The notes beneath the pieces are model-generated. The model was not told where the DNA came from. It saw only the letters and a program-made list of their open reading frames with translations, and did no database searches. Both the position numbers and the translations under genes were made by a program. From Sphingomonas sp. PP-CC-1A-547 (GTDB taxonomy: Bacteria; Pseudomonadota; Alphaproteobacteria; Sphingomonadales; Sphingomonadaceae), in NCBI RefSeq assembly GCF_003610375.1, contig NZ_RAPZ01000011.1, positions 310,001 to 374,000 on the forward strand: a stretch of DNA of 64,000 nt, in the 5' to 3' direction. Positions 37,239-45,769 of the stretch are shown piece by piece (position 1 is the stretch's first letter; every line of letters begins with the position of its first letter).

Positions 37239-38867
37239 ATGACCAGCTTTACTCGCCTCGGCACGATCCTGCTGACCGGCACGGCCTGCCTCGCACTCAC
37301 CGCTTGCGGCGGTGCCGACGACGTCGCTTCGCCGGGCGCAGGCACGGTGATCATCACCCCGCCAGCCACGCCGACCCCGACGCCGTCCACCCCGACGCCG
37401 ACCCCATCGGCGATCACGGCAGCCCAGTTCGCCTCGACCTCGGGCGGCCGCTCGGACGGCACGATCACGATCAGCGCCGACGAGCAGCTTGCGATCGTCA
37501 ACGCCGGCACCAACAACAACGTCAGCGGCACCAACGTCCTGACCGGCGTGTACCCGACCGCCGCGACGTCCGCCACGACCGCGACCGACCCGTCGTCGAT
37601 CAACCCGTTCTTCGCCAGCACCAACTTCGTCGGTGCGCTCAACGGCCCGACCGACACCGCGTTCCAGGGCTGGACCTGCGCCTCCACGTCGGCCGAGTTC
37701 GGCGGCAGCACGACCGCGCGCTGCAGCGCGGTTCCTGCCGTCGGCGCCGGCGGTTCGGCCGCAGCGTGCCCGACCGGCACGATCGACGACGGCCTGGTCC
37801 AGACGTTCCGCGCCTGCCGCCTGCCGACCAACATCACGTCCAGCCTGACGCTGCCGAAGATCGCGGGCGTGTTCTACCGCCTGCGCGGCCAGACCGAAGT
37901 CGGCGCCGATGTCGGCACGACCGGCGCCGATACCGGCGTAACGCTGACGATCGCACCGGGCGTCGTCGTCGCCGCGGACTCGACCGAAGTCACCGCCGAC
38001 CTCCTGCTCGTCAATCGCGGGTCGAAGATCAGCGCCGTCGGTACGCGCGACGCACCGATCATCTTCACGTCGCAGCAGAATCTGACCGCCAACGGCGTCA
38101 GCGATGCGACGCAGGGCCAGTGGGGCGGGATCATCCTGCTTGGCCGCGCGCCCGTCGCGGTTTGCGCCACGGGTACCGGCCCGAACAACGCCGGCGGCAC
38201 GAGCACGACCTGCCAGCAGGCGATCGAAGGCGTCACCGGGCGCTTCTACGGTGGCCCGACGGCAGCCGACAACAGCGGCACGATGCAGTATGTCCAGATC
38301 CGCTACAGCGGCATCGCGATCAGCGACGGCAACGAGCTCCAGGGCCTGACGCTCGGCGGCACCGGTTCGGGCACGACGATCGATCACGTCCAGAGCCACA
38401 ACTCGGCCGATGACGGCATCGAGATCTTCGGTGGCACCACGAACATCAAGTATTTCGCGGTCACCGGCGCAGACGACGACGGCTACGATATCGACAACGG
38501 CTATCGCGGCTTCATGCAGTTCATCATCGCCGCACAGCGCCTGCTGGGTGCGACCGCCGACTCGTTCTCGACCGAGATCGACTCGAACGGTGCCGAGGAC
38601 CTGCTGCCCCGTACCTTCGGCCAGTATTCGAACTTCACGTTCGTGCAGACCGCGCTCGCACCGGCCGCGATCCGCCAGCGCGGTGGCTCGGACATGCGCT
38701 TCATCAACGGGATCGTGAAGACGCCGGCGACCGTCGCCTGCCTCAACCTGATCGCGCAGGAAACCAGCCAGGCCGATCGCTCGACGATCCGCGCGGCGGA
38801 TGCCTCGAAGCAGGACCAGGGTCCGCCGATCTTCACCTCGGTCTACTTCAACTGCAACGGCCGGTAA
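37239..38867 (+). CDS. ElpS-like lipoprotein, probable type II secretion substrate
   Basis: 542 residues. It starts MTSFTRLGTILLTGTACLAL with lipobox LTAC (C23), then a Thr/Pro-rich spacer (PTPSTPTPTPS). The body is rich in Gly, Thr and Asn, with repeated short strands and turns (FYGGPTAADNSGTMQYVQIR, HVQSHNSADDGIEIFGGTTN, VTGADDDGYDIDNGYRGFMQ) that suggest a parallel beta-helix. Eight or more cysteines could form disulfides. The position (PhoB-like array upstream, TonB receptor and gsp operon downstream) matches the Caulobacter ElpS locus, where an extracellular lipoprotein is made on phosphate starvation and exported by type II secretion. Homology to ElpS itself is inferred from context and form, not aligned. 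Confidence 0.75.
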   Translation: MTSFTRLGTILLTGTACLALTACGGADDVASPGAGTVIITPPATPTPTPSTPTPTPSAITAAQFASTSGGRSDGTITISADEQLAIVNAGTNNNVSGTNVLTGVYPTAATSATTATDPSSINPFFASTNFVGALNGPTDTAFQGWTCASTSAEFGGSTTARCSAVPAVGAGGSAAACPTGTIDDGLVQTFRACRLPTNITSSLTLPKIAGVFYRLRGQTEVGADVGTTGADTGVTLTIAPGVVVAADSTEVTADLLLVNRGSKISAVGTRDAPIIFTSQQNLTANGVSDATQGQWGGIILLGRAPVAVCATGTGPNNAGGTSTTCQQAIEGVTGRFYGGPTAADNSGTMQYVQIRYSGIAISDGNELQGLTLGGTGSGTTIDHVQSHNSADDGIEIFGGTTNIKYFAVTGADDDGYDIDNGYRGFMQFIIAAQRLLGATADSFSTEIDSNGAEDLLPRTFGQYSNFTFVQTALAPAAIRQRGGSDMRFINGIVKTPATVACLNLIAQETSQADRSTIRAADASKQDQGPPIFTSVYFNCNGR

Positions 38868-38908
38868 CGCCTCCGGTCGGCTCTCCGCAGTCGATGATGT
38901 GAGCAGCG

Positions 38909-38941
38909 ATGCCGGGGTGGTTCCAAAGACCACCCCGGCAT
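38909..38941 (+). terminator. Strong intercistronic hairpin between lipoprotein and receptor genes
   Basis: A perfect 13-bp stem (ATGCCGGGGTGGT at 38909-38921; ACCACCCCGGCAT at 38929-38941) with a 7-nt loop, 42 bp after the stop and 33 bp before the receptor start. There is no T tract (TCGCCC follows), so partial termination or 3'-end protection of the upstream message is more likely than full stop. Confidence 0.65.
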
Positions 38942-38974
38942 TCGCCCATAGACCCCTGATCTGGATATTCGGCC

Positions 38975-41767
38975 ATGCAAACGCGCTTCGGCTATGCCAC
39001 CTTACTCCTCCTGACCTCGCAGCTGGTCGCGCCGGCCGTGCTCGCCCAGACCGGCGGCGCCGCACCGGCTCCTGCCGCATCGCCACCCGCCACGACCACG
39101 CCGACGGGGCCTACCTCGACGCCGGTGGACACATCCGCGCCCCAAGCCGCCGGAGCGCAGGCTGAAGTGTCAGCTCCCGGCTTCGACGCGAATGGCGGCG
39201 AAGACATCGTCGTCGTCGGTCGCAACATTCCGAATTTCGTCCGCGCGACCCCGCAGGTTGTCTCGATCCTGTCGACCGAAGACATCGCGCGTACCGGCGA
39301 AGGCGACATCGCCGGCGCGCTGTCGCGCGTCACCGGCCTAAGCATCGTCGGCAACGGCTTCGTCTACGTCCGCGGTCTCGGCGATCGCTATTCGTCGTCG
39401 CTGCTCAACGGCTCGCCACTGCCGAGCCCCGAGCCGCTGCGCCGTTCGGTCCCGCTCGACATCTTCCCGACCACGATCGTCGGCTCCGCGCTGGTCCAGA
39501 AGACCTATTCGGTGAACTATCCCGGTGAATTCGGCGGCGGCGTGATCAACCTCACGACCAAGGCGATCCCGGACAAGAACTTCCTGTCGTTCGGCGGCTC
39601 GATTTCGGCCGACACCGCGACCACCAGCGAACTCGGCTACACCTATTATGGTGGCGATGCCGACTGGATCGGCTTCGACGACGGCACGCGGAAGGTGCCG
39701 AGCTTCATCAAGAACGCGCCTAGCGGCACCGGCAACATCTCGGCCGCGCAGGCCGCGACGCTCAGCAACGCCTCGACCTCGCTGCTCCAGCGCAACAACC
39801 AGCTCCCCGCCAATTTCTCGGGCGAGATCAGCGGCGGCTCAGTGTTCGACATCGGTTCGGGTCGGCTTGGCGTGATCGCGTCGGTCAGCGCGAGCAACAC
39901 CTTCCGCACCCGCAGCATCACGCAGCAGGATTCGGTCACCAACGAAGGTCTGCTCCGCAACGATTTCCAGACCCTGCTGACCGATAACCGGATCGTCGCC
40001 AACGCGCTGATCGGCGTCGGCTACGAGTTCGGCGAGAACAGCATCAAGCTGACCAACGTCTATATCCACGACACGCTGAAGCAGGCGCGTGGGTCGGCGG
40101 CGACCACCTACAACAACTCGAGCGGCCTGCGTTTCCAGCAGAACACCAACTGGTTCGAACGCCAGCTGTTCGAGAGCCAGCTGGTCGGCGCGTTCAAGCC
40201 TGTCGACGCGCTGACGCTCGACGTCCGCGGGGCGTACGCCAATTCGAAGCGCAACGCGCCGTACGAGCGGCAGTTCGACTATCTCTGCTCGAACACCACC
40301 ACGACCGGCCAGCCGATCACCGTGCAGGATCCGAACGGGACCGGCGGCGCGCAGTGCAACGGCGCGTACCAGGTGACTCAGCGCTTCTCGCCTTTCGCGT
40401 CGATCATCTTCAGCGAATTGAAGGAAGACCTCTACAGCGGGCAGGCGGATGCGGCGTACAAGCTGTCGACCGATCGGCCGATGACGCTGTCGACCGGCTA
40501 TTTCTACTCGGATACGAAGCGTACGTCGTCGCGTCTCCAGTTCAACTACCAGACGCCGCGCGGTGGTGGCACCGCGCCAGGCTATCCGTACAATCTGCTC
40601 CGTCCGGATTACCTGCTGGCGATCGATACCAACGATCCACTGAACTCGCTCGAATTGCAGTTCAACACCCCGCTCGGCGCGTATCAATATGACGCGTCGC
40701 TGCGGATCCATGCGGGCTACGTCCAGGCCGAGGCCGAGGCGACCGACGGCGTCCGCGCGACGATCGGCGTGCGCTACGAGACGGCGGACGAGCGGGTCAC
40801 CCCGATCGGTGCGACCACGACGCGGCTTAAGAACGATTACTTCCTGCCGGCCTCGACGCTGACCTGGAACTTCGCGCCCGACATGCAGCTTCGCGCCAGC
40901 GCGTCGAAGACGATCTCGCGCCCGCAGTTCCGCGAGCTTGCACCACAGCAGTTCCGCGATCCCGAATCGGATCGCCTGTTCTTCGGTAACCCGCTGTTGC
41001 AGGATACCAAGCTCTACAATCTCGACGCGCGCTACGAATGGTTCTTCGCGCGTGACCAGCGCTTTACGCTCGGCGCGTTCTACAAGCGGATCGACAAGCC
41101 GATCGAGCAGGTCGGTTTCTACACCGGCGCCGACGATCGTCTGCAGACCGGCTTCACCAACCTGCCCAAGGCCAAGCTGTACGGCGGCGAGGTCGAGTTC
41201 CAGAAATACGTCCCGCTCGACACGCTCGGCAGCGATTTCTTCGCGACGCGGCGCCTGCTGTTCATCGCCAACTACACCTATACCCAGTCGTCGATCACGG
41301 TGGACGGCAGCTGCGTCCCGAACGTGGTAGACCAGACGACCAAGGTCGCGGGCTGCCAGGCCGGCTTCGCGCCGGCCACGGGTAACTTTCGCGACGGCGC
41401 GCCGCTCACCGGCCAGTCGGACCATCTGGTCAACGTCCAGCTCGGGCTGGAGGACACCAAGCGGCTGTCGCAGATCACGTTGTTGTTCAACTACGCCAGC
41501 GACCGCGTAACCAACCGCGGCCCGTCGAACCTCGGCGGCACGGGCTTCCTGCCCGACATCATCGAGAAGCCCGGCATTCGCCTGGATCTCGTCGCCCGCC
41601 AGGGTGTCGAACTGCGCGGTGCCAAGTTCGAGGTGAAGGCCGAGGCACGCAACCTCACCAAGACGCGCTTCACCGAGGGCCAGACGTTCGAGAACGGCAA
41701 CAAGGTGTACATCAACCGGTATAATCTGGGCCAGGTGTTCACGCTGGGGATCAGCACGACGTTCTGA
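38975..41767 (+). CDS. TonB-dependent outer-membrane receptor
   Basis: 930 residues. Signal peptide ends about PAVLA-QT, followed by an Ala/Pro/Thr-rich spacer. Plug domain from about residue 70: EDIVVVGRNIPNFVRATPQV (TonB-box-like), VTGLSIVGNGFVYVRGLGDR, YPGEFGGGVINLTTKAIP. The rest is a 22-strand barrel ending GQVFTLGISTTF with the C-terminal aromatic typical of outer-membrane barrels. It lies 107 bp after the ElpS-like gene on the same strand, so it may share the phosphate-type promoter. A receptor beside ElpS is also my recollection for Caulobacter. Substrate unknown; a phosphate-bearing compound is inferred. Confidence 0.92.
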   Translation: MQTRFGYATLLLLTSQLVAPAVLAQTGGAAPAPAASPPATTTPTGPTSTPVDTSAPQAAGAQAEVSAPGFDANGGEDIVVVGRNIPNFVRATPQVVSILSTEDIARTGEGDIAGALSRVTGLSIVGNGFVYVRGLGDRYSSSLLNGSPLPSPEPLRRSVPLDIFPTTIVGSALVQKTYSVNYPGEFGGGVINLTTKAIPDKNFLSFGGSISADTATTSELGYTYYGGDADWIGFDDGTRKVPSFIKNAPSGTGNISAAQAATLSNASTSLLQRNNQLPANFSGEISGGSVFDIGSGRLGVIASVSASNTFRTRSITQQDSVTNEGLLRNDFQTLLTDNRIVANALIGVGYEFGENSIKLTNVYIHDTLKQARGSAATTYNNSSGLRFQQNTNWFERQLFESQLVGAFKPVDALTLDVRGAYANSKRNAPYERQFDYLCSNTTTTGQPITVQDPNGTGGAQCNGAYQVTQRFSPFASIIFSELKEDLYSGQADAAYKLSTDRPMTLSTGYFYSDTKRTSSRLQFNYQTPRGGGTAPGYPYNLLRPDYLLAIDTNDPLNSLELQFNTPLGAYQYDASLRIHAGYVQAEAEATDGVRATIGVRYETADERVTPIGATTTRLKNDYFLPASTLTWNFAPDMQLRASASKTISRPQFRELAPQQFRDPESDRLFFGNPLLQDTKLYNLDARYEWFFARDQRFTLGAFYKRIDKPIEQVGFYTGADDRLQTGFTNLPKAKLYGGEVEFQKYVPLDTLGSDFFATRRLLFIANYTYTQSSITVDGSCVPNVVDQTTKVAGCQAGFAPATGNFRDGAPLTGQSDHLVNVQLGLEDTKRLSQITLLFNYASDRVTNRGPSNLGGTGFLPDIIEKPGIRLDLVARQGVELRGAKFEVKAEARNLTKTRFTEGQTFENGNKVYINRYNLGQVFTLGISTTF

Positions 41768-41785
41768 GAAACGGATCGGAAGCTA

Positions 41786-41911
41786 TGATCCTCCCCCGCA
41801 AGGGGGAGGTGGTGCCGAAGGCGACGGAGGGGGAGGATACGCGACAGGCATTGCTATTGCCGCCCCCTCCGTCAGGCAAGTGCCTGCCACCTCCCCCTGG
41901 CGGGGGAGGAT
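41786..41911. repeat. Paired palindromic repeat, family G
   Basis: gatcctcccccgcaaggggg with aggtggtg on the left; tgccacctccccctggcgg with gggagga on the right; the inner arms carry gacggaggggg and ccccctccgtc. It lies between convergent receptor and oxygenase genes and could end both transcripts. Confidence 0.82.
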
Positions 41912-41937
41912 TGTAAGCCGGGCAACATGCCGGAATC

Positions 41938-42594
41938 TCAACCCCAGGGCTTCTCGCGAAACCATTTTGTGATCACATACTTGACCCCCGCACGCACCTT
42001 CATCCCGTGATGCAGCGTCGCCGGGTTCATGCTCCCATCCGCCCGCCGGTTGTTCCACGCCAGCAGCTTGCCAGTCTCCGGCTGGACGATCTTGTCGATC
42101 GCCTTGAACCGCGTCGCGCCGCCGGCCTCGGGCTGGTTAAGGTAGATCATGATGGTCCAGGTCCGATTGCCCGCGACCCCGCAATAGCGCTGGTAATCGA
42201 CGCCGTTCGGCTCGAAATAATCGGTGTGTCCCTTGAACTCCTGGCCGACCGCATAGCGTTGCCCCTGGAGCGGTTCGCCGTACACCGGGTCCAGTCCGGT
42301 CAGCGCCGCGATCCGGCGCTCGACCTCGATCGCGACCGGATCGAGCGGAGAAAGATCCCCTGTCTCGCTCGTCCGATAGTTCGCGTCGCCGTTCGAATCG
42401 GAGATCGTCGACGGCCGTCGCACCGCGTCGATCCGCTCGATCAGCGTCGCGCACAGGTCCGGCGGCAGGAAGTCGCGCCGCACGAACAGGTCGAGCTTCG
42501 GGCTCGGTACGCGCTGCACGCCAGGTACGGACAGCCGCGCGATGGTCGCTTCGGGAGGCAGGCCGGAGCCGCTGGACGGGACAGGATCGGACAT
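41938..42594 (-). CDS. 2-oxoglutarate/Fe(II)-dependent oxygenase, prolyl-4-hydroxylase type
   Basis: 218 residues from ATG 42594. Jelly-roll domain: iron ligands H123 and D125 (FKGHTDYFEPN) and a distal histidine H195 or H196 (PATLHHGMKV); K205 (AGVKYVITKW) would bind the 2-oxoglutarate carboxylate. WTIMIYLNQPEAGGATRFKA is typical of the P4Hc family. The protein ends WFREKPWG. The frame is open upstream to 42684, without better start evidence. It lies between the receptor and gspC on the opposite strand. It may hydroxylate a protein of this locus, but that is a guess from position. Confidence 0.87.
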   Translation of the reverse strand: MSDPVPSSGSGLPPEATIARLSVPGVQRVPSPKLDLFVRRDFLPPDLCATLIERIDAVRRPSTISDSNGDANYRTSETGDLSPLDPVAIEVERRIAALTGLDPVYGEPLQGQRYAVGQEFKGHTDYFEPNGVDYQRYCGVAGNRTWTIMIYLNQPEAGGATRFKAIDKIVQPETGKLLAWNNRRADGSMNPATLHHGMKVRAGVKYVITKWFREKPWG

Positions 42595-42731
42595 ACGCGT
42601 CTTCTGCCCATCGCCGACGCGAAGCGCTACCCCATCAGAATCGAAGCAACCGACGTGCAAGCCATTGACGCGGAATTGTAACATGGCATGCCTACGCGAC
42701 GAAGAGAGCGGGAAATTGGGGTGGGTCGCGG

Positions 42732-43559
42732 ATGCGATTGAAGCTGGACGCGCGGGCGCGCCGTATCTTGCGGCGTATGCCCGTCGTGAATGTCTATAGT
42801 GTCGTCGAACTCGCGCTGCTGGCCGGGCTGGCGGTGCAGTGCGCGCGGCTGGCGTGGACGATCGTGACGCCGATCACGCCGCTCGGCGACTGGCGTCCGG
42901 CCGCGCCTGCGGTGGTGGGTTCGCCAGCCGATATCCTGCGCGGTTTCGATCCGTTTTTCCGCCTTGGTGGCGCGGCCGGCGCACCCGCCACTGTCACGTC
43001 GCTCCAATTGACCCTGTTCGGCACGCGGATGGATGAAGCGATGGGCCGCAGTTCCGCGATCATCGCCGGTCCCGACGGCGTCCAGCAGAGCGTTGCGGTC
43101 GGCGACGAGATCCAGCCCGGCGTGCGTCTCAAGGCGGTCGCGTTCGATCACGTCACGATCGACCGCGGCGGTGCCGACGAAGACCTGTTCCTCGACCAGT
43201 CGGGCGCCGTCACGCCGGTCGTCCCGGGCACGGCACCGGCGGGTACGCCCGGTGCCGTTACCCCCGTCGTCGGCATCCCCGTCGCGCAGTTGCGCAGCGA
43301 GATCGGCTTCATCCCCCGCATCGACGGCGGCCGCATCAGCGGGCTCACCGTCCGCTCGCAAGGCTCGGGCAACGCGTTCCGCTCGGCCGGGCTCAAGGAC
43401 GGCGACGTCGTCACCTCGATCGGCGGGCGGCCCGTTTCCGGTCCCGGCGATCTCGACCGCATCGCCAAGGATTTCGCGGGCGGCGGCAACGTCCCCATCA
43501 CCGTAGAACGCGGCCAGGATACCCTGCCGCTCGCCATCACGATCGCGCCCCCTCAATGA
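42732..43559 (+). CDS. gspC: Type II secretion protein GspC
   Basis: 275 residues. One N-terminal membrane helix (NVYSVVELALLAGLAVQCAR), the HR domain (LQLTLFGTRMDEAMGRSSAI, GPDGVQQSVAVGDEIQPGVR) that contacts secretin GspD, a Pro/Thr/Val-rich linker, and a C-terminal PDZ domain (SGLTVRSQGSGNAFRSAGLK, DGDVVTSIGGRPVSGPGD). GspC connects the inner-membrane platform to the secretin and may recruit substrates. First gene of gspCDEFGHIJKLMN; gspD overlaps by ATGA. Divergent from the oxygenase gene, with about 137 bp between them for promoters. Confidence 0.92.
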   Translation: MRLKLDARARRILRRMPVVNVYSVVELALLAGLAVQCARLAWTIVTPITPLGDWRPAAPAVVGSPADILRGFDPFFRLGGAAGAPATVTSLQLTLFGTRMDEAMGRSSAIIAGPDGVQQSVAVGDEIQPGVRLKAVAFDHVTIDRGGADEDLFLDQSGAVTPVVPGTAPAGTPGAVTPVVGIPVAQLRSEIGFIPRIDGGRISGLTVRSQGSGNAFRSAGLKDGDVVTSIGGRPVSGPGDLDRIAKDFAGGGNVPITVERGQDTLPLAITIAPPQ

Positions 43560-45769
43560 AAAAACTGTTTCTCGGCCCCGTCGTGGCTCTCGCGCTGGCG
43601 GCCGGCGTCCATGCCCAGACCACGCTCAACGTCCGCGATGCCGATATCCGCGCGTTCATCGCCGACGCCGCCAAAGTCACCGGGCGCACGTTTATCATCG
43701 ACAACCGCGTCGCTGGTAAGGTTACGGTGGTCACCGATCGCCCGTTGTCGCGCTCCGAATATTTCGAGATATTCCTCTCGACGTTGCGCGCCAACGGCCT
43801 CGTCGCGGTGCCGACCTCGGGCGGCGCGTTCCGCGTTCAGCCGCTCGACAACGCCGCTTCGCAGCCGGGCCGGATCGGCGTCGCAGGCGCCGCACGCAAC
43901 AGCTACGTCACCGAGATCATCCGACTCCGCGCGATCGACGCACAGTCCGCTGTAGAGACGGTTCGCCCGCTGGTCAGCGCGCAAGGCTCGGTCAGCGCGA
44001 ACCGGGGCGGCAACAGCCTCGTCGTGGTCGATTTCGCCGACAACATCCGCCGCATCCGCGAAGTCCTCCGCCGGATCGACACCGACACATCCTCCACTCG
44101 CGTCGTCGCGCTGAAGAACGCCAGTGCGAAGGAAATCGCGACTGCGCTCCAAGGGCTCATCGGCGCCGGCACGGGCGGCGGACAGGGCGGGCAGGGCGGT
44201 GGTGCCGCCGCCGGCCCGAGCGCATCTGTGGTCGCAGTCGAAGGCTCGAACGCGGTCGCGCTACGCGGTGATCCGACCACCGTCGCCCGCCTCGCGCAGG
44301 TTGCCGCCGACCTCGACCAGAAGGCGCGCAACGGTACCGAGATCAAGGTCGTCTTCCTCGAGAACGCCGACGCCGAGCAGCTGCTGCCGGTGTTGCAGGA
44401 ACTCGTCGGCCAGACCCCGACGCAGCCCGTGCAGACGGCGTTGTCGCGCTCGAACTTCGGGTCGAGCAGCACCAACGGCGCGTCGGGCGGACAGTCGAAC
44501 TTTTCGCAACCACAGATCCCGCAATCCGGACCGTCGCCGAGCGGCGCGTCCGGCTCCGGCCAAGCCGCGATCACGTCTGCTGGCCGGTCGGCCGTGGTCG
44601 TCACGCGCTTCGCCGGCGCCAACGCGATCGTCATCGCCGCACCCGCCGAGATACAGCGCCAGTTGAACGAGGTCGTCCGCCAGCTCGACACGCGCCGCGA
44701 ACAGGTGCTGGTCGAGGCGATCGTCGCCGAAGTGTCCGATTCGACCGCGAAGACGCTCGGCGCGCAGTTCATCGTCGGCGATCCCAGCGGCGGCGCGTTC
44801 GGTGCATCGACCTTCTCGAACTCCGCCCCTAACATCCTGCAGATCGCCGGCGCGATCGGCGCGACCCAGCTCAACACGTCGAGCACCACGACGACCAATA
44901 CCGATGGCAGCACGACGACCACCAACACCACCAGTCCGGCTGCCGATACGCTTCAGCAGTCGGCAATCGCGTCGATCCTCGCTGCCGCGGGCGGCTTTGG
45001 CGGCTTCGGCGGGAAGATCGGCAGCACCTTCTTCGGCGCGATCATCAACGCGGTGAAGAGCGACACGACCTCCAACCTGCTCCAGGTCCCGCATCTCGTC
45101 ACGCTCGACAACCAGGAGGCGCACAGCCTCGTCGGGCAGGAGATCCCGATCACCACGGGGCAGGCGCTCAGTACCAATTTCGACAACGCTTTCCGAACCA
45201 CGCAACGGCAGAATGTCGGCATCGAACTGACCGTGCGTCCTCAGGTCAACTCGTCGGGCACCGTGAAGCTCAACCTCCGCCTCGAGGTCAGTTCGATCGC
45301 CGGCCCGGTGTCGAGCGACAATAGCGACCTGATCCTCAACAAGCGCGAGGTGGAAACCGTCCGCACCGTCGACGACGGCCAGATCGCGGTGATCAGCGGC
45401 CTGCTCGACGACAATGAGCGCCGCACGATCGAGAAGATCCCGCTGCTCGGCGACATCCCCGTGCTCGGCCACCTGTTCACCTCGAAGGCGAAGCAGCGGT
45501 CGAAGACCAACCTGATGATCTTCATTCGTCCGACGATCCTGCGCACCGCGGAGGACAGCCGCAAGCTGACCGAGCAGCGCTACGGCTATGTCCGCCTGCA
45601 ACAGGGCCTGCAGGAGCCGGGCGCGGAGCCATCGATCGACCAACTCGTCCGCGATTACATGGGCGCCGCCCCGCCGATCCCGAGCGCACCGATCCCTGGC
45701 AACATCGAAGACCCGCGTATTGCCGTCCCGGTACGCACCTCGACAATGGTCGTGCGACCCAAGAAATGA
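43556..45769 (+). CDS. gspD: Type II secretion secretin GspD
   Basis: 737 residues. Signal peptide ends LALAAGVHA-QT. N0 domain (TTLNVRDADIRAFIADAAKV, TGRTFIIDNRVAGKVTVVT), then N1-N3 domains with Gly- and Ser-rich loops (about residues 205-235 and 300-345), then the secretin domain from about 380 (REQVLVEAIVAEVSDSTAKT, VPHLVTLDNQEAHSLVGQEI, KRSKTNLMIFIRPTILR). It forms the outer-membrane channel. No pilotin (GspS) gene is visible. Overlaps gspC and gspE by ATGA on each side. Confidence 0.95.
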   Translation: MKKLFLGPVVALALAAGVHAQTTLNVRDADIRAFIADAAKVTGRTFIIDNRVAGKVTVVTDRPLSRSEYFEIFLSTLRANGLVAVPTSGGAFRVQPLDNAASQPGRIGVAGAARNSYVTEIIRLRAIDAQSAVETVRPLVSAQGSVSANRGGNSLVVVDFADNIRRIREVLRRIDTDTSSTRVVALKNASAKEIATALQGLIGAGTGGGQGGQGGGAAAGPSASVVAVEGSNAVALRGDPTTVARLAQVAADLDQKARNGTEIKVVFLENADAEQLLPVLQELVGQTPTQPVQTALSRSNFGSSSTNGASGGQSNFSQPQIPQSGPSPSGASGSGQAAITSAGRSAVVVTRFAGANAIVIAAPAEIQRQLNEVVRQLDTRREQVLVEAIVAEVSDSTAKTLGAQFIVGDPSGGAFGASTFSNSAPNILQIAGAIGATQLNTSSTTTTNTDGSTTTTNTTSPAADTLQQSAIASILAAAGGFGGFGGKIGSTFFGAIINAVKSDTTSNLLQVPHLVTLDNQEAHSLVGQEIPITTGQALSTNFDNAFRTTQRQNVGIELTVRPQVNSSGTVKLNLRLEVSSIAGPVSSDNSDLILNKREVETVRTVDDGQIAVISGLLDDNERRTIEKIPLLGDIPVLGHLFTSKAKQRSKTNLMIFIRPTILRTAEDSRKLTEQRYGYVRLQQGLQEPGAEPSIDQLVRDYMGAAPPIPSAPIPGNIEDPRIAVPVRTSTMVVRPKK

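Noticed and set aside
42595..42731. A second PhoB box before gspC
   Set aside because: No GTCAT repeats with 11-bp phase are present; only a TTGACG hexamer with a poor -10.
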